Part shown: one piece after another, positions 26,205-33,603 of the stretch
Layout of the letters: the number at the start of each line of letters is the position of its first letter
Numbering within the stretch: position 1 is the stretch's first letter
Assembly (NCBI GenBank): GCA_022799835.1
Contig: JAAWPF010000003.1
Location: 1 to 33,603 of the forward strand
Origin: Lawsonibacter sp.
Lineage (GTDB): Bacteria > Bacillota > Clostridia > Oscillospirales > Oscillospiraceae
Direction: 5' to 3'
DNA: 33,603 bases
Notes under the pieces: generated by a model
Seen by the model: the letters and a program-made list of their open reading frames with translations, nothing else
The model's database searches: none
What the model was told of the DNA's origin: nothing
Position numbers and translations under genes: made by a program

Positions 26205-26243
26205 CCCCCGCCGCGCCGCGGCCTTACCGCGGCGCGGCGGGGG
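26205..26243 (-). other. Perfect 17-bp GC-only stem between major pilin and sortase genes
   Basis: CCCCCGCCGCGCCGCGG-CCTTA-CCGCGGCGCGGCGGGGG. Confidence 0.9.
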
Positions 26244-26282
26244 CGCGGATCCTTTATTTACGGTCTTGCTGTTGTTTGTGTC

Positions 26283-27914
26283 TTACTCGTCGTCAGCACT
26301 GCCCACACGGCGCTTGGTAACCAGAAGGACTACCGCGCCAATGGCCAGCGCGCCGCCGGCAATGTAGAAAATGGTGGTGCCGATGCCGCCGGTCTCGGGC
26401 AGCCGGGTGCCCTGCAGGTTCTCGATCTTGGCATAGCCGGCATCGTCGAAATAGTCGTTCTCAATATGAAGGGTCAGCTTGCCGGCCTCCTTGCCTTCAG
26501 TGGGAGTGGTCGAGGCATTAATGACAATCTTCACAGGCTTGCCGCCATTGATGGGGTTGTAGTTAGCGGGGGCAGTTTCGACCATCCAATAGGTCCCAGC
26601 CTCCAGGCCTTTCACGTTATGGGTAACAGTGCCATCTGTAGCTTTATTCTCCGTCAGCACTATACCAGCAGCGCCAGCAATCAGATTGCCGTTTTCATCA
26701 ACCTGATCCTCAGGATACAGAGTGAACACCGCGCCCTCCAGCGGATCTCCGTCGCCGTTGACCTTGTCGATTTTCAGCTCCAGCTCAAAGACCTTGGCGT
26801 TGTCCTCGTCAACGATACCGCCGCCGTTAATTTCCAGGCCGACCTTGTTGTTGTTGGTATCGTTGCTGTTAGCCCCGGTATTGGTCGTCTCATTGCCGGT
26901 GAAACTGGCCTTATAGATCACTTCGATATAGTCGCGGCCCTCAATATTGTCGATATTCTCCACATGAGGAATATCAATGTGGAACGTGCAATCATCACTC
27001 GGATCTGTACTAATCGTATAATCTTGGCCCTGACCCAGCTCTCTGAGCAAAGTTCCATCGCTCTTATAGGCTTTAACAGCTTCAATTTCTTCATAGCCCA
27101 GGCCGGCACCCTGGGTATCGTGCAGGGTGATATTGTAGCCGTTTCCTATCCCGCCGTTCTCCACGCCTGACTTATAGGCATCAAAGTTATCGGGCAGGGT
27201 AACCGTCAGCTTAAACCGAATGCCTTCCCCGGCCTGTTCAGCGCTGTAAATCTCGCCGTCGGACCACTCATCGTCAGAAGTGGGGTCCCAGACCTCCTTT
27301 TTGACTGTGCTCTTGCCTTCCTTGGGCTTGATTGTGGTATCCGCGCCGGCAGTCAGCAGCATATAGGTGGTGAGAGAACCCGCTTCATCCTTAATGGCGA
27401 AGTAGCCGGTCAGAGGATTGTCAATACTATCACCTGTCTCATTGTTCAGACTGACAGTACGGGTGATTGCGCCGCTGTCGATAATCGCCATGGCCAGCTT
27501 CTCATTCGCCGTAATCCGGTCCTCCCGGCTGCTTTGGGGATAGGCGTTGATGATGAGGTCAGCCACCGCTCGGGCGCCTTCTGCGCTTCCGAGGTCCGCG
27601 GGCTTGCTCTCCGCGTTAAAAGTAGCGCCAGTGGCATCCAGAGCCACCAGGGCGTTCCAAAGCGCCTCCTTATCTGTTACCGAGGGGCCCCAGTCCAGAG
27701 TAGCCAGGTTAAGGCTGGTAGCGTCCGAACCCGCGGCCTTGAAAATCTGATAGGCGGTGAAGGTGTGCCCCTGACCGCTGGTGGTCAGTTTGATCTGGGT
27801 GGGCTGCGGCGGGTTATCGCTGCCGCTCCCCTGGGAAGCCATAGCGGGAGCAACCATTCCCAGCGCCAAAACCAGCGCCAGAAGGGAGGCCCCCAGTTTC
27901 TTCAAATTTTTCAT
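26283..27914 (-). CDS. SpaH/EbpB-type LPXTG major pilin (isopeptide-forming)
   Basis: 543 aa; signal peptide; TAYQIFKA, E-box-like GTYWMVETAPANYN, C-terminal LPETGGIGTTIFYIAGGALAIGAVVLLVTKRR; SD GAAAGGAG. Confidence 0.92.
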   Translation of the reverse strand: MKNLKKLGASLLALVLALGMVAPAMASQGSGSDNPPQPTQIKLTTSGQGHTFTAYQIFKAAGSDATSLNLATLDWGPSVTDKEALWNALVALDATGATFNAESKPADLGSAEGARAVADLIINAYPQSSREDRITANEKLAMAIIDSGAITRTVSLNNETGDSIDNPLTGYFAIKDEAGSLTTYMLLTAGADTTIKPKEGKSTVKKEVWDPTSDDEWSDGEIYSAEQAGEGIRFKLTVTLPDNFDAYKSGVENGGIGNGYNITLHDTQGAGLGYEEIEAVKAYKSDGTLLRELGQGQDYTISTDPSDDCTFHIDIPHVENIDNIEGRDYIEVIYKASFTGNETTNTGANSNDTNNNKVGLEINGGGIVDEDNAKVFELELKIDKVNGDGDPLEGAVFTLYPEDQVDENGNLIAGAAGIVLTENKATDGTVTHNVKGLEAGTYWMVETAPANYNPINGGKPVKIVINASTTPTEGKEAGKLTLHIENDYFDDAGYAKIENLQGTRLPETGGIGTTIFYIAGGALAIGAVVLLVTKRRVGSADDE

Positions 27915-27968
27915 ATCCTATTCTCCTTTCGATTTCTCATGTTTTGAGGGGTAATCCTGTTTGGGGCA

Positions 27969-30900
27969 TTACGTCTCATCCTTCGCCCCCCCTCTGTGGG
28001 TTCGCTTTTTATACCACAGGCAGCCCGCCGCCATAATCAGCAGCGTCCCCGCCCAAGCATACAGATTGACGCCTGGCCCACCGGTTTCAGGCAGCTCGTA
28101 GCGGTAATAGTTGGTACAAATGACATTCGACTGGCCGGTGCTCATGCCGCCGGTACACCGTATATCCTTGACGCGGTCCTTGCCCTCCACCGAGTAGGTC
28201 ACCTGGAAGTCCGTCCTCTGGCCGACCTCCTCAATGGTAAATGTCACACGCTTTGGCAGGCCGCGTATCTCGATATACTCGCCATGCTTCAGTTTTATCT
28301 CCGCCGTCTTGGGCGCCACCGAGTTTTCGCTTTGATTGCCCGCAATTTGTCCCAACAGCTCCTTGCTCTCCTCGGGGGCCTCCGCACCCTTGCTATACTT
28401 ATAGATGTCATAGGTGTCGGCAGTGTTGAACAGAGAGAGCCGGAAGGTGTACTCCTCACCGTAATCCGAATCCAGGCTGCTGTCCACCACTTTTTCCAGG
28501 CGCAGGTAGTTATCCCCGGGATTGGCCTCTGTGTAAGAGGGGACACTGATCATATTGGGCAGAGTAAACTGCATCCAGCAGGTGGAGCCGGAGGCGCCGC
28601 GCTCGGTGTAGTAGAAGTCCAAGAGGAAGGATTTTTCCTCGTGTCCCTCCTTACCGCCGGGAATATAGTCCCACAAGTCCACATATTCACCCACAGAGCT
28701 GTGAACACCGCCAATGTCACATACCATGCGGCCATCCAGGAATACCCACATGTCGTCATCGCCATAGAAGTAATACTCCAGCGGGCCAACGTAGCCCTCC
28801 GGGAGGGTAAACTGAACGGTAAAGTGCATTCCGAAATAGGCGTTGTGGTCCTCTCCGTCATCGCTATCCGGAAGCGTATTGTCCGTATCGTTGAACTTCG
28901 GCTTGCTTTCACCTCCAAAATGCGGGTCCGTATTGGTAACAGTATCCATTGGCCAGAAATTATTGGAGATTATCCACTTGGTCTTATTCCAGTTTTGTCT
29001 CATAAGACTGAAGCTCTCCAGATTCGACTCACTCATCACTCCGCTCACCGCAGTCAGGGTATAGGTGTCGCCGCTGCGGTCAAATACCAGATTCTGGTCG
29101 TTATAAACCGTTCTGCCCGGAACCGTTCCGTTCCCAAACAGGTTTGGCGCGTCCACATCCGCGCTGAACATCAGTTTGCCGCCAATGACCTGGCTGGTCA
29201 GGCCAAAGGTGCAGTCACCAAAGCTGCCCTTGCCCGCTTGTATAGTGTTATTGGTCCCATTGGACATATTCAGGTTGTTGCCGTTCCATTGTTCTGTTTC
29301 CAGCCCCATTTTCGTTTGACCGTTACCAAACGCAAGCTTCGCGCCGCTGCCCTTATAGTTTCCAGTATCATTGATCCCATGTTTTACTGTGTTTACGGGG
29401 CTTTTCCCATCATTGGGGCCGTTGGTAATGTCATAGTCGAAGAATGTGGCGCTATAATTGGCCCTATTTCCAGTCGCCCGGTAAATCAGCCGAATTTGAG
29501 TCCCTTCCGCAATACCGACGGTGTGCTCATCGACAGCATCCAAGGAGTTGGTATATTTCAAGCCGTCAAAATAGGGGTCCAGCGACACAGGGCTGTTCAT
29601 AATCGGCTCTTCCGGGTAAAGCTGTACCGCTCCGTCTGGCTGTGTGACTCTGACTTGGGCCAGAGAGTAGTGGATGCCGCCGCCGTCATCAAACTTATCC
29701 ACCACATCGCTGAGATCCTTCGTGGTCATCCCGTCGCCGTTGCCCGCCATGGTATCGTACTGCTGTGGGGCATCCCGATAAATCTGAGTTTCTTCCAGCT
29801 GAAATACTACCTTTCGGCTGGTTCGATCCAGCATCAGCCGCATTTGTTGGGTGTTGAGCGTCCCGTTCTGCGGCAGGACCGGCGCTGTCCTGTTATTCCC
29901 GGCCGCGCTGGTGTCAATGAAATCCAGCTCGACATATCTGTCTGTTCCGTCTACACCTGTTTCGTTTTCAAGAACGGGCCGGTTCAGCAGGGCGTAATAC
30001 TCCACGGTGTAATTGGGGAACTGTCCGGCCTGGGCCGCAAACGCCACCCCGCGCGCCCGGGGCGAGACCTGGAACAGCATAGAGACAGGGCCAGCCACCG
30101 CGGTTTCATTCACCACCACGGAGCTCAGCTCGGTCGTCCCATTCTCAGGCGCCTCACTGGAGAACGCGCCCAACATGATCTCGGGAGCCGCAGTTTTCTC
30201 TGATTCTTCTCCGCTGTCGATGTCGACATCATTGTCAATCGCCATGGTATCCGCTTCCTTATTCACCAGCGCGTCTACCAGTTCTTCGCTGAAGACCACC
30301 TCGGCCTCGATCTTGCACTGGGACAGATCGACCTCCCGCCCGTCGCTGGAAGTGACGGAGAATGCCAGCACCGACAGGATCATCTGCTCCGCACCAGACT
30401 TCGGGACAGAGGCGGCAATCTCCTGATACTCCTGGCTGTCCTGATCCGGCTCAGTCACCTGGAAATTGATCTGTACTGACCTCTCCGGCTGAACGGCGGC
30501 CTCTGGCCCCTCAGCGGCCTCCTCTGGCCCCTCTGTCTGGCTGTCCTCCCCTGACTGGACAGGGGCTTGCACCAAAGGAATCTCAATCTCTCCGCTGGTC
30601 ACGCTTGTTTTGTCAGCATCAGCACTGTTGCCGGCGTCCGGTTCTGCCATGTCTGTGCTGTCTGGCGCCGCGGAGGCATCTGTACGGTCTGGCGGCTGGG
30701 AGCTATCCGCACTGCCGCCGTCACTGATGTCTGATTCATCAGCCGGTCCTTCCGGCTGATGCCCCATTCCGCTGTCCTGGAACAGCGGAGCGCTGTCCTC
30801 TCCAATCAGTGTGGCGGGACCTGTAACATGGAAAATCACGTGGAATGCCTCAGACTCATATTCAAAATAATCATCCAGCTCTACCGCAGCCGGTTCCTTC

Positions 30901-32516
30901 GGTTCCTCCGGGTTCTCCGGTTCCCCCGGAATCTCCTGCTTCTCCTCCAGGCAGACCAGACTGTGGATGTGTTCCGGCAGCGTGCAGCGCAGCTCACCGC
31001 TCTCAAAATAGCACTCATCCGTGTGGATGTGTTCATTTTGTCCGCAGAAGTAAAGATTCTCCTCCTTGGGAACAATATCCATATAGCACTCTTCCGCATG
31101 GACGTGCTCCTCTATTCCGCACGAAAGCACCGCAGCCTCCACCGGTTCCCCCTCGGGGGTAAAGAAACACTCATCGGTGTGCTGATGGAGAACAATCTCC
31201 GGCTTTCCGCAGGTCAGTATCATCTCCTCGACCTCACCGGTCTCCTCATCATAGATGTACTCGTAGCAATTATCTGTGTGGGTATGGAGGACCAGCTCCT
31301 CCCGCTGGCAGGCCAGCAGCTCGGTGAACTCATAGCACTCATCAGTATGGATATGGCCGCTTTCCCGCTCCTCCTCCTGACAGCGCAGCTCTTTTGTCCA
31401 CTCATAGCAGCTGTCGCTGTGAATATGACCCTGTTCCTCCTCTTCGCAGATGAGGATTTTCTCCTCCGGATAACACGCGTCGGTATGGGTGTGGCCTTGT
31501 TCCCCCTCTTCACAGACGAGGGTCCGCTTCTCCGGGTAGCAGGCGTCGGTGTGGGTGTGGCTCCCGCCCTCCTCCTGCGTACAGGTGAGTACCTTTTCCG
31601 CAGGGTAACAGGCATCGGAGTGGGTATGGCCGCCCCCCTCTTTCTGACCGCAGGTGAGGACCTCCTCTGTCTCCACCGTATAGCAGGAGCCGGAGTGGCT
31701 GTGGCCGGCCTCGATCACATTCCCCTCCTCATCCAGCACGTCGCTGCTCTCCGGCTGGCCGCAGGTGAGGACCTCTCTTGTCTCTTCCGTGTAGCAGGCG
31801 TCGGTGTGGGTATGGCCCTCCGTCTCCGCCTTGCCGCAGGTGGGCGATGTACCCTGCTCCGTTGTATAACAGGCGTCGGTGTGGGTGTGGCCCTCCGTCT
31901 CCTGGCCGCAGGCGGGGGTATCGCCGCGCTCCACCCGATAACAGGCGTCGGTATGGGTGTGGCCGTTCCCCTCCTTCTGGCCGCAGGCGGGCGATGTGCT
32001 CTTCTCCACTGTATAGCAGGCGTCGGTGTGGACGTGGCCGCTCGCGGCCTCCTGGCCGCAGACCAGCTCTTCGCTCCGCGTATAGGTATAGCAGGACGGT
32101 CCATGGGTATGGCCCAGACTCTGGCGCTCCTCACAAATCAGCTCCCGATGTTCCCGATAACAGTCGCTGCTGTGGATATGGAGTTCCCGCTCAGGAAGCG
32201 GGCAAATCAGCTTGCCCGTCATGTCATAGCATCTGGAATCGTGGGTATGGATCACAATTTCTCCATCCTGCCCCACAGTGCAGATCAGCTCCGGCTGGGG
32301 AGCGACCATCTCCACTGTCCAACAGGCTTCCGTATGTTCATGTGCTTCCTTTCCACACAACAATTTATTAGACTGTGTAACCGCGGGAATAATCAACGCG
32401 TAAGCAGTGGCGAACACAACGACAACCGCCAGACAGCGCAAAACCACCGCCCTGCGCCGGTTCTGCTGTCTGGTTGTCAGATAATACTGCACCCGCATTG
32501 CCAAGTTCCGCCTCAT
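27969..32516 (-). CDS. Large LPXTG-anchored surface protein / putative pilus-tip adhesin with Cys-His repeats and fibro-slime-like domain
   Basis: 1515 aa from ATG 32516 (SD AAGGAGGG; track start 32537); N-terminal TM/signal, about 470-aa Cys/His repeat region, acidic linker, fibro-slime-like region (PEGYVGPLEYYFYGDDDMWVFLDGRMVCDIGGVH), LPETGGPGVNLYAWAGTLLIMAAGCLWYKKR. Confidence 0.9.
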   Translation of the reverse strand: MRRNLAMRVQYYLTTRQQNRRRAVVLRCLAVVVVFATAYALIIPAVTQSNKLLCGKEAHEHTEACWTVEMVAPQPELICTVGQDGEIVIHTHDSRCYDMTGKLICPLPERELHIHSSDCYREHRELICEERQSLGHTHGPSCYTYTRSEELVCGQEAASGHVHTDACYTVEKSTSPACGQKEGNGHTHTDACYRVERGDTPACGQETEGHTHTDACYTTEQGTSPTCGKAETEGHTHTDACYTEETREVLTCGQPESSDVLDEEGNVIEAGHSHSGSCYTVETEEVLTCGQKEGGGHTHSDACYPAEKVLTCTQEEGGSHTHTDACYPEKRTLVCEEGEQGHTHTDACYPEEKILICEEEEQGHIHSDSCYEWTKELRCQEEERESGHIHTDECYEFTELLACQREELVLHTHTDNCYEYIYDEETGEVEEMILTCGKPEIVLHQHTDECFFTPEGEPVEAAVLSCGIEEHVHAEECYMDIVPKEENLYFCGQNEHIHTDECYFESGELRCTLPEHIHSLVCLEEKQEIPGEPENPEEPKEPAAVELDDYFEYESEAFHVIFHVTGPATLIGEDSAPLFQDSGMGHQPEGPADESDISDGGSADSSQPPDRTDASAAPDSTDMAEPDAGNSADADKTSVTSGEIEIPLVQAPVQSGEDSQTEGPEEAAEGPEAAVQPERSVQINFQVTEPDQDSQEYQEIAASVPKSGAEQMILSVLAFSVTSSDGREVDLSQCKIEAEVVFSEELVDALVNKEADTMAIDNDVDIDSGEESEKTAAPEIMLGAFSSEAPENGTTELSSVVVNETAVAGPVSMLFQVSPRARGVAFAAQAGQFPNYTVEYYALLNRPVLENETGVDGTDRYVELDFIDTSAAGNNRTAPVLPQNGTLNTQQMRLMLDRTSRKVVFQLEETQIYRDAPQQYDTMAGNGDGMTTKDLSDVVDKFDDGGGIHYSLAQVRVTQPDGAVQLYPEEPIMNSPVSLDPYFDGLKYTNSLDAVDEHTVGIAEGTQIRLIYRATGNRANYSATFFDYDITNGPNDGKSPVNTVKHGINDTGNYKGSGAKLAFGNGQTKMGLETEQWNGNNLNMSNGTNNTIQAGKGSFGDCTFGLTSQVIGGKLMFSADVDAPNLFGNGTVPGRTVYNDQNLVFDRSGDTYTLTAVSGVMSESNLESFSLMRQNWNKTKWIISNNFWPMDTVTNTDPHFGGESKPKFNDTDNTLPDSDDGEDHNAYFGMHFTVQFTLPEGYVGPLEYYFYGDDDMWVFLDGRMVCDIGGVHSSVGEYVDLWDYIPGGKEGHEEKSFLLDFYYTERGASGSTCWMQFTLPNMISVPSYTEANPGDNYLRLEKVVDSSLDSDYGEEYTFRLSLFNTADTYDIYKYSKGAEAPEESKELLGQIAGNQSENSVAPKTAEIKLKHGEYIEIRGLPKRVTFTIEEVGQRTDFQVTYSVEGKDRVKDIRCTGGMSTGQSNVICTNYYRYELPETGGPGVNLYAWAGTLLIMAAGCLWYKKRTHRGGAKDET
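30951..32357 (-). repeat. Coding array of 19 HxHx3C modules, nearly all with a preceding Cys
   Basis: Counted by eye in the translation: HEHTEACW, HTHDSRCY, HIHSSDCY, HTHGPSCY, HVHTDACY, HTHTDACY (several), HSHSGSCY, HTHSDACY, ... HIHSLVC; spacers typically xCGQxxxxG. Confidence 0.9.
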
Positions 32517-32564
32517 GCGCCGCTTCCCTCCTTTCATAAAGGATCAAATCATGATTGTTAAAGT

Positions 32565-33158
32565 CTACAGAATCCCCATCACGTTCAGGGGCCAGGCCCG
32601 GAATAGCAGCCTGCCGACGATCTGCTCATGGGCGATGCAGCCCAGCACAGAATTGCGGGAATCCAATGATACGCTTCGGTGGTCCCCCATCACAAAGATC
32701 CTGGACTCCGGGACCTGATAGGGGAGTGTGATATCGCAGTTTCCAAAGGCCTTCTCTGTCAGGTAGGGCTCATACAGCTCCCGGTCGTTGACAAACACTG
32801 TGCCCTCTTCGTTGATGTTGACCCAGTCTCCCGGGCCGGCTATTACGCGCTTCACCAGAATTTTGTTGTCGTAGTAGAAGGCAATCACGTCTCCCGTCTG
32901 GAAATCGGACCCCTTCAGGGCAACCACCACGTCTCCTCCCGTCAGGGTGGGGGTCATGGAGTTTCCGCTGATCTGGAGCACCGGCACCCACAGCGTAGCC
33001 ACCAGCACAGCGGCCGCCGCCACGGTAATCAGGGCGTAAATCGTGTTGCGCATTACACGGCGAAACCGCCAGCGGTATTTCTCCCGCCCCAGCTCCGCCT
33101 CCAGCTGCTCAATGGAGGGGATCTCCAGAGGTTTGCGCTCTTTATTCTTCTTTTTCAT
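32565..33158 (-). CDS. lepB: Signal peptidase I
   Basis: Trimmed to ATG 33158; SGNSMTPTL (Ser), ILVKRVIAGPGDWV (Lys), VMGDHRSVSLDSR. Confidence 0.92.
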   Translation of the reverse strand: MKKKNKERKPLEIPSIEQLEAELGREKYRWRFRRVMRNTIYALITVAAAAVLVATLWVPVLQISGNSMTPTLTGGDVVVALKGSDFQTGDVIAFYYDNKILVKRVIAGPGDWVNINEEGTVFVNDRELYEPYLTEKAFGNCDITLPYQVPESRIFVMGDHRSVSLDSRNSVLGCIAHEQIVGRLLFRAWPLNVMGIL

Positions 33159-33171
33159 GCGGTCTCCATTC

Positions 33172-33603
33172 CTAATCATGTTGCCAGCCGAAAAAGAGAG
33201 TTGTCTTTCCGTTCTCTTTCTTCTTTTTCACTCGGAAAGGCAGCTTGCTCTGGCTGGACGCCTCCCGCTTTTCAGAACGGCGCTCCGGCGCGGCCGGACG
33301 GCGCCTCGGCTCCTGACCCAATCCGGGCTCCTCCGGGGGGTACTGCCTGGGTCGGGCCGGCGGCTCCGGGGCACTATAGCGCCCTGACTCCGGCGGTCTG
33401 GACCGGGGCGGCTCCGGGGCGTAGGCCCCGTCGTCCTGGAAGTCCCACTCGGCTTGAGGCTCCTCCGGGGGGTACTGCCTGGACCGGGTCGGCGGCTCCG
33501 GGGCCCTATAGCGCCCTGGCTCCGGCGGTCTGGACCGGGGCGGCTCCGGGGCGTAGGCCCCGTCGTCCTGGAAGTCCCACTCGGCTTGAGGCTCCTCCGG
33601 GGG
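33172..33603 (-). CDS. Partial proline-rich repeat protein of unknown function (N-terminus beyond right edge)
   Basis: Open in frame from 33603 to TAG 33174-33172, not in ORF track because truncated; reads PPEEPQAEWDFQDDGAYAPEPPRSRPPEPGRYRAPEPPTRSRQY... ending VKKKKENGKTTLFFGWQHD. Confidence 0.65.
   Translation of the reverse strand, partial: PPEEPQAEWDFQDDGAYAPEPPRSRPPEPGRYRAPEPPTRSRQYPPEEPQAEWDFQDDGAYAPEPPRSRPPESGRYSAPEPPARPRQYPPEEPGLGQEPRRRPAAPERRSEKREASSQSKLPFRVKKKKENGKTTLFFGWQHD
33326..33603 (-). repeat. 132-bp tandem direct repeat (44 codons), two full copies plus a partial third
   Basis: GGCTCCTCCGGGGGG recurs at 33326 and 33458 and its start again at 33590, spacing exactly 132 bp, with near-identical intervening sequence. 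Confidence 0.92.

Noticed and set aside
27996-30203. 735-aa plus-strand ORF
   Set aside because: Antisense shadow of the giant LPXTG gene; no recognisable motifs or RBS.
31440-32060. CRISPR-like periodic repeats (GCAGGCGTCGGTGTGGGTGTGG)
   Set aside because: Repeats stay in frame with a coding sequence, spacers vary at protein level and are themselves similar; it is a coding repeat.
30759-32561. 600-aa plus-strand repetitive ORF
   Set aside because: Antisense reading of the Cys/His repeat array; repetitiveness is inherited from the true minus-strand gene.

Overview
High-GC Clostridia-like window (probably Oscillospirales or a relative; this is inferred from gene content only). From left to right it contains: (i) a partial spoIIE-like gene (minus strand, cut by the left edge), then an Asp23/YloU-like gene, a DAK2/YloV-FakA-like gene and a small ORF. 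(ii) A carboxylate/hydroxy-acid catabolic island at about 3.9-18.5 kb: amidohydrolase, PucR-type regulator, LarA/DUF2088-like protein, TctB-TctA-TctC tripartite transporter, split UxaA-family dehydratase/lyase, LysR regulator, D-2-hydroxyacid dehydrogenase, FAH-family hydrolase, a conserved unknown with a C-terminal Cys cluster, and an internally deleted beta-hydroxyacid dehydrogenase remnant. (iii) A same-strand (minus) surface-appendage locus at about 18.5-33.6 kb. In transcription order it has a repeat-rich proline/acidic/arginine protein with 132-bp tandem repeats, signal peptidase I, a giant LPETG protein with 19 HxHx3C modules plus a fibro-slime-like domain, a SpaH-type major pilin, a class C sortase, a Cna-B LPQTG protein, a second sortase, a transglutaminase-like lipoprotein, and a compact type IV-pilus-like module (PilC, four small non-canonical pseudopilin-like proteins, PilT). 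The most interesting items are the combined sortase-pilus/transglutaminase/T4P-like locus, the Cys/His module array, and the catabolic island of unknown substrate. No tRNA, rRNA, CRISPR or transposon was recognised.
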